Made by a program: the position numbers and the translations under genes. A stretch of DNA of 64,000 nucleotides from NCBI RefSeq assembly GCF_900103525.1, contig NZ_FNHN01000006.1:270948-334947 (forward strand), in the 5' to 3' direction. The DNA is from Bacillus sp. OK048 (GTDB lineage: Bacteria > Bacillota > Bacilli > Bacillales > Cytobacillaceae). Position 1 is the first letter of the stretch; each line of letters begins with the position of its first letter. The notes under the pieces are model-generated. The model was not told the origin of the DNA. It saw only the letters and a list, made by a program, of their open reading frames with translations, and ran no database searches. Of the stretch, positions 35,711 through 43,603 are shown one piece after another.

Positions 35711-35745
35711 AAAACCGCCTTCTCGTGATGAGAAGGCGGTTTTTT
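35711..35745 (+). terminator. Rho-independent terminator of the dms operon
   Basis: A perfect 14-bp stem (AAAACCGCCTTCTC / GAGAAGGCGGTTTT) with a 5-nt loop ends in TT. Confidence 0.93.
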
Positions 35746-35793
35746 AATTAACATCATCCCGCAGGACTTTGAATTTACTCCCTCGAATAATCA

Positions 35794-35850
35794 CCGCACG
35801 AAGAAAATGCGTAGCATTTTCGAGGAGTCGAGCGCTTTTCGCTCCACCCA
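35794..35850. repeat. Short dispersed repeat fragment
   Basis: CGCACGAAGAAAATGCGTAGCATTTTCGAGGAG resembles part of the composite repeat at 26112-26147 (CGCACGAAGGAAAAGCGTTAGCTTTTACGAGGAG). It is followed by GAGCGCTTTTCGCTC, a perfect 7-bp inverted repeat. It lies downstream of the 35886-36917 gene. Confidence 0.5.
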
Positions 35851-35885
35851 ACAAGTTTAAAATCAAAAGTCTACATTAACACAGC

Positions 35886-36917
35886 CTATTTTATAAAAGT
35901 ATCGGACATCCACTGATAAAATTTTTCCTTCTCTTCAAATTGTGGATAATGGGCAGATTGCTCAAAAGCAATAAATTCCTTTCTATCGGCCTCAATCCTA
36001 TCAAAATATTTTTTTGCTGCATTAGATGAAGTCATATAGTCGTATTTACCCATGATAAAATAGAATGGTAATTCAAGCTCTGTTACTTTAGAAGGTAATG
36101 GATTTTCTAAAAGATCCTTTAACAACATCTTTTGAGAATAGCCCATCCCAACGTTATAACGAATTACATCTAATAAGTTATACTCACTGCTGAATAAAAC
36201 ACTTATGTTATCATCACCAAGATCATCAATCAATCTAGAACTCCCGCCATATTTACTAACATAATTTCGTGGGACAACTGTTTCGCCATTTTTTATTTTC
36301 TCCGTTAATCCTTGCAGATATAAAACATCATTCTTATTTCCTGCCTTTTGAGCCTGTTCAATCGTGTAGCTCAAACTATCAAACTCACTTTCTCTTATAT
36401 CGCTCATCTGCCCAATGCCAACATATGCCTCATATTTTTCAGGAGCTTTATAGGCAGCTTGGGTTGCAATATAAGTACCAAATGAATGACCCATCAATAT
36501 AACCTTTTCTTGCCCAAATCGCTCTGATATATTATCCGTTATAGCCAATAGGTCTTCTACCAATAAATCTGTTGAAAGATTAGAATAGTCCTCAAAAAAA
36601 TGATAGGATTTACCGCTTGCTCTTTGATCGTAATGAACAACCGTAAAATTGGTTTCCAATAAGTCTTGGTATTGATCGGCATACGGCATTTCCGGAGTTC
36701 CAGGTCCCCCATGTACAACAATAATAACTGGATTATCCTTATCATTGCCGCGTATCATAATTTCGTGATTACTTCCATTTATCTCTACTTGTTCCAATAC
36801 ACTAATACTGTTCTTTCCTTTTATGTGCTGAGTCCAAGTGGGAGAAAAGAGTGCTATTATTAGTACTATTATGATACCTACTCCGATGAATTTAATTGTT
36901 TTTTTTATACTCTTCAT
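35886..36917 (-). CDS. Membrane-anchored alpha/beta hydrolase (proline iminopeptidase-like)
   Basis: The 343-residue protein has an N-terminal membrane helix (IKFIGVGIIIVLIIALF) and an alpha/beta hydrolase fold. The oxyanion segment is HGGPGTPEMPYADQYQ, then VHYDQRASGKS, the nucleophile elbow GHSFGTY, and likely Asp and His in GKYDYMTSSN and QSAHYPQF. The HGGPGTP motif is typical of the S33 peptidase group. The active domain should face outward. Its start overlaps the MFS gene stop by 4 nt, so they form an operon. Confidence 0.88.
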   Translation of the reverse strand: MKSIKKTIKFIGVGIIIVLIIALFSPTWTQHIKGKNSISVLEQVEINGSNHEIMIRGNDKDNPVIIVVHGGPGTPEMPYADQYQDLLETNFTVVHYDQRASGKSYHFFEDYSNLSTDLLVEDLLAITDNISERFGQEKVILMGHSFGTYIATQAAYKAPEKYEAYVGIGQMSDIRESEFDSLSYTIEQAQKAGNKNDVLYLQGLTEKIKNGETVVPRNYVSKYGGSSRLIDDLGDDNISVLFSSEYNLLDVIRYNVGMGYSQKMLLKDLLENPLPSKVTELELPFYFIMGKYDYMTSSNAAKKYFDRIEADRKEFIAFEQSAHYPQFEEKEKFYQWMSDTFIK

Positions 36918-38227
36918 ATAACACCCTTCTGCTTAATGTATTTATTTGTCTTACTTATCTTTTCTTCAGTAAGTTCTGGGTGAACTTTTCGGATGACAGA
37001 TGGTCTTAACATAGCAAGGACTACACCCACACATAATCCAGATGACAAGAGCAGAACCCATTCAGCTGGGAAGACATCGTATAGAAATCCATAAAGCACC
37101 ATTCCTAATGGAGATAAAGCCATGGCAACTGTTTCAATGAGGGAAAAAACGCGCCCCTTAAATTCGTCAGCAATTTGTTTTTGCATCATCACTTGTGTTG
37201 GTGTATTGACGAAAACAATACATGCTCCTAGGCCAAGTTCAAGTAGTATATAGTAGCCAAACATGATGTTATAAGACATGGTGAATAGTAAAGGTAAAGT
37301 GGTACCTCCCATGATCGCTGCCATAAGGATTATTCCCCTTTTTGATACGAGCAACGGAAATTTGATCTCTTTCCGGACTGATAGGTAAATCGATAACAGC
37401 AGCATGCCAATGGCAAAGGCGCCCTCTGTAAAACCAAAATGCTGGGAAACCATTTTCAATTTTTCAATCAGAATGAAGGAATAACCAACCTGATAGGCAC
37501 TGAAAAGGAAATTAACTAATAATGCTATCCAGATAATCGTCATCAACATTGGCTGTAATTTTAAATAGGATACACCCGCTTTCATTCCCTGCCACATAGA
37601 TTCTTTCGCCGATTCAACAGTTTCCGCTTTTTGGGCGGCAAACAAAGTGAAATTCATCGTTGCATCGAGAACAATGGCGACGGCGGATGCAGCCATATAG
37701 AATATAAGGAATAATGGCATAGAGATCACTCCGTACAATAAACCTCCTACAGCCGGAGAAGCTATTGCCGCAAAGGAAATCGACATTTGGTTTAACGACA
37801 TGGCTTTTTGAATTCTTGCTTCGTCCACAAGACCTGTAATAGAGGAAGTGAACGCTACGCTCGAAAACATCGATGTAAGGGACAAAATACAGGAAGTGAT
37901 ATAAATAGCAGTTAAGGATAATCCAGAGGTGACACTGACGGCTAGTAATCCACCAATGGCCAAGGTGGTGGCTATTTGTGAGATAATGACAATCCTCTTC
38001 CGTGGATATTTATCGATGATATAGCCTGCAAATGGTGCTGCGATGGTGCGTGGTAATACATTGCAAATCAAGTTCAAAGCAAAACTTTTTGCAGATCCTG
38101 TTGCTTGCAAAATATAAAAGCTAATGGCAAAGGAATAGACCTGTGAACCAAAGGACGCAATCAGTTTGCTTATGGTAAATGTCCAAAGGTGATAGGTGGC
38201 TTTTTTCAACATGTTACTATTATCCAT
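36914..38227 (-). CDS. MFS transporter (exporter type)
   Basis: The 437-residue protein has about twelve membrane helices with the MFS loop GYIIDKYPRKRIVIISQ. It resembles macrolide-type efflux MFS proteins (FVNTPTQVMMQKQIADEFKGRVFSLIETV). It is coupled with a membrane hydrolase and is divergent from an XRE-TPR regulator, with three palindromic boxes between them. This looks like a regulated export and processing unit, perhaps for a peptide or an antibiotic. Confidence 0.9.
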   Translation of the reverse strand: MDNSNMLKKATYHLWTFTISKLIASFGSQVYSFAISFYILQATGSAKSFALNLICNVLPRTIAAPFAGYIIDKYPRKRIVIISQIATTLAIGGLLAVSVTSGLSLTAIYITSCILSLTSMFSSVAFTSSITGLVDEARIQKAMSLNQMSISFAAIASPAVGGLLYGVISMPLFLIFYMAASAVAIVLDATMNFTLFAAQKAETVESAKESMWQGMKAGVSYLKLQPMLMTIIWIALLVNFLFSAYQVGYSFILIEKLKMVSQHFGFTEGAFAIGMLLLSIYLSVRKEIKFPLLVSKRGIILMAAIMGGTTLPLLFTMSYNIMFGYYILLELGLGACIVFVNTPTQVMMQKQIADEFKGRVFSLIETVAMALSPLGMVLYGFLYDVFPAEWVLLLSSGLCVGVVLAMLRPSVIRKVHPELTEEKISKTNKYIKQKGVI

Positions 38228-38261
38228 TAAATTTCCTCATTCCTTTAGGATATTTTTAAAA

Positions 38262-38278
38262 GTTTAATTTAATTAAAC
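38262..38278. promoter_or_regulatory. Palindromic operator box 1
   Basis: GTTTAATT-T-AATTAAAC is a perfect 8-1-8 palindrome, 35 nt upstream of the MFS gene start. It is probably a binding site for the adjacent XRE regulator. Confidence 0.6.
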
Positions 38279-38316
38279 AAATCATAACATGAAGTTTTTA
38301 CCAAATCAATAGGTTA

Positions 38317-38333
38317 GTTTAATTAAATTAAAC
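38317..38333. promoter_or_regulatory. Palindromic operator box 2
   Basis: GTTTAATT-A-AATTAAAC is the second perfect 8-1-8 palindrome, centred 55 nt from box 1. Confidence 0.6.
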
Positions 38334-38346
38334 ATTTTTTAAAAAG

Positions 38347-38503
38347 CAGGATGATTGTACCCGTAAAAAGCGCAGGAGTGGAGTTAGGGTAACAATAATG
38401 TGAGGATTATGCCCGTAAAAGAGAAGGAGTATTACGGTAACAATAATGTAAGGATAGTGCCCATAAAAGTAGATGAGTAGAATTACGGTAACAATTAATA
38501 ATG
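38347..38503. repeat. Degenerate tandem repeat, three units of about 48-55 bp
   Basis: Units 38347-38400, 38401-38448 and 38449-38503 share AGGAT-TGCCCGTAAAAG near the start and GGTAACAATAATG at the end. Copies have diverged and differ in length. They lie between operator boxes 2 and 3. Confidence 0.7.
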
Positions 38504-38528
38504 TTTGCATCTTCCAAATCACGGGTAT

Positions 38529-38545
38529 GTTTAATATAATTAAAC
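38529..38545. promoter_or_regulatory. Palindromic operator box 3
   Basis: GTTTAATA-T-AATTAAAC is an 8-1-8 palindrome with one mismatch, 32 nt before the XRE regulator start, fitting autoregulation. Confidence 0.55.
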
Positions 38546-38577
38546 AAATGAAGATTTTTGGAGGAGCTGCTCTATTC

Positions 38578-39789
38578 ATGTTAGGTGACCGAATACGTAA
38601 ATTACGGAAGCAGAAAAAGTTGACGCTTGAAGCATTGGCAGGGGATGGCCTTACAAAAGGGATGCTTAGCTTAATCGAGAACAATAAAGCGAAGCCCTCC
38701 ATGGAGAGCTTAGGATATATTGCTGAGGGGCTCGGGGTTGAAGTAACCGAACTACTAGAGGAAATCAGCACGCAGGAGTTAAGGGAGGTCCTTGAAAAAG
38801 CAGAGAAATTATATAATCAAAAGTCTGCCGACTCTTACAATGAACTACTAACGCTGATTGAACCTTTTAAAGAAAACCTTACACAAGGCTATGAGTCTGC
38901 GCGCTTGCTGGATATCTATAGCCGCAGTTTATACGAGGAAAAAATAGCTGGCTGGGAGGCCTACGCTGACCAAGCCGCAACCATGTATGACCAGATGAAT
39001 CTGACAGCTAGGCGTGCGCAAATGACGATTTTTAGGTCAATGGTAAACTTTATTAAACATGATTATTCCAATGCATTAGACCTACTGGTAAGAGAGCGTA
39101 CCGAGATTGAATTGAACCATGTCTACATCGACCCGATGTCGCGCGTTGACCTTGATTACCATGAAGCGATTTTGCATTTTGCAATTGGCGATAATGCGGC
39201 TGCCAGCCAGGTGATGGAAAGTGCGATTGATTTTTCAAAAGAGCACCGAATCTTTTATCGGATTAATGATTTATACCGACTTGGTGCAGGACAGGCACTT
39301 ATGTTTAAAAATGAAGAACAGTTGGAGTTGTATTTGCGGAAGCTAAAACAATACGGAGAATTTGCGGATGATTTACCCTCCATTCTTATTCACGATCTCA
39401 TCGTGGTTATGTCGTTAATTAATGTGAAGCAGGATTATTCTAAGGCACTTGACATTGTAAACCAATACTTAGCGGCACCAAAGATGGAGGAAGTTGTGGA
39501 GGATTTGTACCAATTGGAAAAAGGAAAAGCCCTATTTGGACTGGGACAATTTTCAGAAGCACTTTCTTATTTTGAAATGGTAGAGACTGCAGCTACCACG
39601 CACCATCCGTTTGATTTGGCACTTTATTATATTCGATATCCCTATAAAGCACTTTGCCACTGGGAACTAGGAGAAAGGGAAGAAGCTCTTCAAGCTGCCC
39701 AAGTAGCTTTGAATCATTTCGGGACCTTACCCGATTCACCTTTCAAGGAATTTGCGAATGATGTTTATAAAAATTTAGAGAATTCGTAG
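38578..39789 (+). CDS. XRE-family regulator with C-terminal TPR-like repeats
   Basis: The 403-residue protein has an N-terminal helix-turn-helix (MLGDRIRKLRKQKKLTLEAL, then LTKGMLSLIENNKAKPSMESLGYIA) followed by about 330 residues of helical TPR-like repeats. This layout is typical of peptide-sensing RRNPP-like or related regulators. I start at ATG 38578 because GGAGGAG lies 11 nt upstream and the HTH begins there. It is divergent from the MFS-hydrolase operon and likely controls it and itself through the 17-bp palindromes. Confidence 0.88.
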   Translation: MLGDRIRKLRKQKKLTLEALAGDGLTKGMLSLIENNKAKPSMESLGYIAEGLGVEVTELLEEISTQELREVLEKAEKLYNQKSADSYNELLTLIEPFKENLTQGYESARLLDIYSRSLYEEKIAGWEAYADQAATMYDQMNLTARRAQMTIFRSMVNFIKHDYSNALDLLVRERTEIELNHVYIDPMSRVDLDYHEAILHFAIGDNAAASQVMESAIDFSKEHRIFYRINDLYRLGAGQALMFKNEEQLELYLRKLKQYGEFADDLPSILIHDLIVVMSLINVKQDYSKALDIVNQYLAAPKMEEVVEDLYQLEKGKALFGLGQFSEALSYFEMVETAATTHHPFDLALYYIRYPYKALCHWELGEREEALQAAQVALNHFGTLPDSPFKEFANDVYKNLENS

Positions 39790-39802
39790 ATGGATGGTTT
39801 TC

Positions 39803-39980
39803 ATGAAGCCCAACATATAGGCCATCAGGGGAAATGGGCCTCATTAACCGATCATGAAGCCCAAAAACAGGAATTGCGATAGGAGATGGGTCTCATGAAA
39901 CGTCCATGAAGCCCAAAAACAGAAATCGCAATAGGAAATGGGCCTCATGTAACATCCATGAAGCCCAAACATAGGAATCG
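39803..39980. repeat. 51-52-bp tandem repeat with hairpin, 3 copies plus partial
   Basis: Units begin at 39803, 39854, 39906 and 39958. Each starts ATGAAGCCCA and ends TGGG(C/T)CTCAT about 40 nt later, so the ends form an inverted repeat and each unit can fold. The last copy is cut off by the end fragment of the dispersed repeat at about 39980. Confidence 0.9.
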
Positions 39981-40008
39981 CTGCGGCTAACCAGGGCGCT
40001 TCCGCTTT
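39980..40008. repeat. End fragment of the dispersed repeat
   Basis: CTGCGGCTAACCAGGGCGCTTCCGCTTTTT matches the end of the repeat at 26154-26180 and 57979-58004. It abuts the TAA stop of the permease gene at 40009. Confidence 0.75.
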
Positions 40009-42141
40009 TTACATTAATCGTTCAATTTTTTGCTTAAATGTTATTTTAAAGCCTTTTTCCATTTTGCGATTACTTCTAGGTTCAGGGTTCATTACTTTAA
40101 AACTATCCTTCGTTAGTTGATAGTCTAGAAGATCACCGGCATTTGCAGCCGCTCTCCGGTTACGCGCTTTTGGAAGTTTGTATAAAACACCGACTTTTAC
40201 TTGCTGCACCTCTTTCACCCCTTGAATAATGAGCTGCATAGCAAAGATTGAGATCATGAACGCAACCAATATCCATAAGTACCAGTATCTTCCGGCACCG
40301 ATAGCCGTGCGTCCGACTTGTCCGACTAATCCTGACCATTCTTGTGTCATAGAGGTTGGCGGATCTCCCCCCATTGGGTCAAATGACAGTTTTGTTCCTC
40401 CAAAGAAGAAGTTAAAAATCCCTAAATGGATAAAGATTAACAGGACTTGAATAAATTGAGTCCCGAGTAAAATCGTTAACCGCGGTCCGATATGCGGGAA
40501 GATGTGACGCCAAAACAGATGAAATTTACTGCCCCCTAAAACGCGCGCACTGGCAATAAATTCATAGTCGAGAACACGCTTTATCTCCTTGCCTAATAAA
40601 ACCGTTGTTAACGGAACGACCAGGATGGTTAAGATGAACATTTCCAATAAAATACGTTCGATAAAGGAGTAGGTAAAATCATAGCCAAAACCCGTAAATG
40701 CCGGCATTAAAATCGGTGCGAGTAAGATGTAGGCAATTAAACTTAACGGCAGAAAATGAATGGAATCTACCAGTTTTCCAAGCCAATGCTGGGTGCGTGG
40801 TCCTAGGTGAAAGGCGTAAAAGACACCAAATAATAGCCCGCTCGCGACACGCAACAACGCAATTAACAAGGCAAAGATTAACGTATACTTTGCACCAATT
40901 ACTAATTGGTCAAAGAGACTGTATCCTAACTTGTCAGAACCAAAGAAAAATGGTTCGGTTGGTGCATGCGGCGCCGCACCAAGTAGTGTTACACCGTCTT
41001 CTGAATAATGAAGCCGGACTTGATCGACATGATTATCGGTAGTTACCGAATAAATCACACTGTAACTGATGGCTAAAATAAAAAATAAAGCTCCAAGTGC
41101 AAACTTCCAATTTTTCATGTGGCCGCCAAATAAAAATAGAAAAGAGACAATTGGACGAAATGGCGATAATTTTCGAAGATTGATAGATTTAATGGTATAA
41201 AGGATGTTTTCAGTCGAACGCTTTGACCATCCCAAGATAGTTCGCAGCCGCCATTTATGCCACGAGGAACCTCGCTTTTTTTCGTACGATAATGGCTGTT
41301 CTTCTTTTAGCCAAATATCGATTAATTGAAATAAGAGGTAAAATGGTGTGAAAATAAGGGCGAGTGTAACAAATACGGTGATCGGTTGGAAGTTCTCAAG
41401 TAAATAGTGCGTCAGCCCGTGGACATTAAAAATCCGTTCAATAATAAATTGACTAGATAGCGTTCCCCAAATAATAATCTTCATATGATGAAACGAAATG
41501 GGCATGATATTTTTTATCACATGACTGATTAAAATCCTTAATTTGTTAATCCCCTTACTTTTTGCAAAAGTGACATATACCTTTAAAAATTCTTCCTCGA
41601 TCATGAGCAAAAGAATCTTGAACATCGACACCAGCGGCAAAATAGCCAATGTGACGATTGGTGCAAAATAAGCTTTTTCTTTAAAGCTGGCAACACTAAA
41701 TAAATCAACGCCAAATTTCTTAAAGATATAAATAGATAACACTTGTAAGAGGGTGGCGACAATTAAGTCTGGTACGGATTCCAAAACATCAAGCACCTTT
41801 TTTATCGGTCGAAGCACGAACGCAGGTAAGAAGGCTGATCCTAGTGCCAAGAGTATCGCCACAATAAAACCGATTGATAGTGCCCCTGCTAAAATCTGCA
41901 TGGAATAAATAAATGCCGGCCACATAATCTCCATCATGGGAGCCCCGCCTGCTTTTGAAACTTCCATTTTATAAATCCACGATTCAGGTTTAAACAAGTC
42001 TTGACCAAAAGTGATTAATTGCTCGAAGTAGCCTTGAGAATCTGGGACTCCTCTAGTAGAAAAATAGTGTGGAAAAATACTCACGAAAAAAATGGAAATC
42101 ATCCCTAGTAAGTAATATGTAATCAATCTAACAAGCTTCAT
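40009..42141 (-). CDS. Fused two-domain ABC permease (DppB-DppC-like), orphan
   Basis: The 710-residue protein contains two peptide/nickel-type permease domains in one chain. The first half resembles DppB (MKLVRLITYYLLGMISIFFVS, ITLAILPLVSMFKILLLMIEEEF, and an EAA-like VTFAKSKGINKLRILISHVI). The second resembles DppC (WKFALGALFFILAISYSVI, HHHLG-type DKLGYSLFDQLVIGAKYTLIF, and IASARVLGGSKFHLFWRHIFPHI). Usually these are separate genes. No binding protein or ATPase gene is adjacent, so it must pair with components made elsewhere. Substrate unknown. Confidence 0.85.
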   Translation of the reverse strand: MKLVRLITYYLLGMISIFFVSIFPHYFSTRGVPDSQGYFEQLITFGQDLFKPESWIYKMEVSKAGGAPMMEIMWPAFIYSMQILAGALSIGFIVAILLALGSAFLPAFVLRPIKKVLDVLESVPDLIVATLLQVLSIYIFKKFGVDLFSVASFKEKAYFAPIVTLAILPLVSMFKILLLMIEEEFLKVYVTFAKSKGINKLRILISHVIKNIMPISFHHMKIIIWGTLSSQFIIERIFNVHGLTHYLLENFQPITVFVTLALIFTPFYLLFQLIDIWLKEEQPLSYEKKRGSSWHKWRLRTILGWSKRSTENILYTIKSINLRKLSPFRPIVSFLFLFGGHMKNWKFALGALFFILAISYSVIYSVTTDNHVDQVRLHYSEDGVTLLGAAPHAPTEPFFFGSDKLGYSLFDQLVIGAKYTLIFALLIALLRVASGLLFGVFYAFHLGPRTQHWLGKLVDSIHFLPLSLIAYILLAPILMPAFTGFGYDFTYSFIERILLEMFILTILVVPLTTVLLGKEIKRVLDYEFIASARVLGGSKFHLFWRHIFPHIGPRLTILLGTQFIQVLLIFIHLGIFNFFFGGTKLSFDPMGGDPPTSMTQEWSGLVGQVGRTAIGAGRYWYLWILVAFMISIFAMQLIIQGVKEVQQVKVGVLYKLPKARNRRAAANAGDLLDYQLTKDSFKVMNPEPRSNRKMEKGFKITFKQKIERLM

Positions 42142-42357
42142 AGTATCACCCCAATTTGTCTCTAATATTTATTACTTTTGAATAATGATAGCAGTGTCAT
42201 AAAAGAAATTATATTCTAAATTTTCAATCCCTTCAACTTAAACAATTTCCATTTATTTCAACGTATAGAATTTGGACGTAAGTGGTTTAGAAATTGTTAT
42301 ACTAAATGTGATAAAATAATCATTAGGGTTAAATATCTTACATAAGGGGAAATGACT

Positions 42358-43329
42358 ATGATTCTTGTTGTTGGTGGTGCTGGTTATATTGGCAGTCATC
42401 TTGTTAAGGAATTAGTAGAAAAAGAAGAGGTTATTGTATTAGATAATTTGTCTACCGGTCATCGTGAAGCGATTGATCACAGGGCGATTTTTGTTAAGGG
42501 TGACCTTGGAAATGAAGAAGATCTGCAAATGATCTTTTCTAGTTATCCGATCAAGGCTGTTATGCATTTTGCTGCTTTTAGCTTGGTGGGTGAGTCCGTT
42601 GTGGATCCACTAAAGTACTATCAAAATAATGTCGCGGCAACGTTAACTCTTTTAAACGTAATGATGAAAAACAATGTGAAAAACTTTATTTTTTCATCTA
42701 CTGCCGCTACATACGGGATACCAACTGTTGAAATCATTGATGAACAAACCGTAACAGCTCCCATCAATCCTTATGGCCACTCCAAATTAATGATTGAACA
42801 AATGCTTGCTGATTTTGCTTCCGCCTATGGGTTGCGCTATGTGGTACTGCGTTATTTTAATGCAGCAGGTGCACATGGATCTTCTAAAATTGGTGAAAGC
42901 CATGATCCTGAAACGCATTTAATACCGATTATCCTTCAGCAGTTATTAGGTCAACGTGAAAAGGTTGCTGTATTTGGATCTGATTATGATACAGCAGATG
43001 GAACTTGCATCCGGGATTACATTCACGTAACCGATTTAGCCAGCGCTCATATCCTTGCCCTGGAGGCATTATTGACAGAGAAGAAACGGAATGAGATCTA
43101 TAATTTAGGAAATGGTCTCGGGTTTTCGGTAAAAGAGGTCATTGATACATGTGAACGAGTAACCGGGGTTAAGGCAAATGTTGAAATGGCCGAGCGACGT
43201 GCAGGCGATCCAGCCAGACTTGTGGCTTCATCACAGAAGATTTACAGTGAATTAGGCTGGAAAGCTGAGCGGGATTTAGAACAGATAATTGCCGACGCAT
43301 GGAAATGGCATAATCAGCAACAATATTAG
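42358..43329 (+). CDS. galE: UDP-glucose 4-epimerase GalE
   Basis: GalE interconverts UDP-glucose and UDP-galactose for galactose use and surface polysaccharides. The 323-residue protein has the NAD-binding GGAGYIGSHLV, the SSTAATYG active Ser/Thr region and the YGHSK catalytic Tyr-Lys pair, plus LRYFNAAGA. I prefer ATG 42358 because AAGGGG is 8 nt upstream. ATG 42352 is only 2 nt from it. A TGTTATACT extended -10 lies at 42296-42303. A strong terminator follows, so the gene is monocistronic. Confidence 0.95.
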   Translation: MILVVGGAGYIGSHLVKELVEKEEVIVLDNLSTGHREAIDHRAIFVKGDLGNEEDLQMIFSSYPIKAVMHFAAFSLVGESVVDPLKYYQNNVAATLTLLNVMMKNNVKNFIFSSTAATYGIPTVEIIDEQTVTAPINPYGHSKLMIEQMLADFASAYGLRYVVLRYFNAAGAHGSSKIGESHDPETHLIPIILQQLLGQREKVAVFGSDYDTADGTCIRDYIHVTDLASAHILALEALLTEKKRNEIYNLGNGLGFSVKEVIDTCERVTGVKANVEMAERRAGDPARLVASSQKIYSELGWKAERDLEQIIADAWKWHNQQQY

Positions 43330-43337
43330 TAAAATAC

Positions 43338-43374
43338 CCCCCTTGTCTTCTCATGAAAGACAAGGGGGTTTTTT
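43338..43374 (+). terminator. Rho-independent terminator of galE
   Basis: A perfect 12-bp stem (CCCCCTTGTCTT / AAGACAAGGGGG) with a 7-nt loop is followed by TTTTTT. Confidence 0.93.
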
Positions 43375-43603
43375 GACCTTTTCTGTCCGGAAAAACTGAC
43401 CTTTCACGACAAAATACTTTCTAGGATAGTGACAAAGGTTCGTTTCTCCAAAAGGGTTGTGGCATTTTTAATTACTGGTTATAGGATGAAAAAAATGTCT
43501 GATTTTGTTGATATCTATCACAGTCATTTTTTTGATTTTAGGATATGGTCTCATTAGTAGGAAAGGTGTTTGATTCTCAGTGTTCGTGGAAAGGAGCTTT
43601 CTT

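Larger units (their letters stand above)
38228..38577. other. Regulatory intergenic region between MFS operon and XRE regulator
   Basis: No gene is seen. The region contains three 17-bp AT-rich palindromes and a degenerate threefold repeat, each listed separately. An ORF that extends the regulator upstream to 38473 runs through the third palindrome and has no ribosome site, so I treat it as non-coding. Confidence 0.75.

Noticed and set aside
38473..38577. N-terminal extension of the XRE regulator
   Set aside because: The added residues come before the HTH, run through an operator-like palindrome and lack a ribosome site. ATG 38578 has GGAGGAG upstream.
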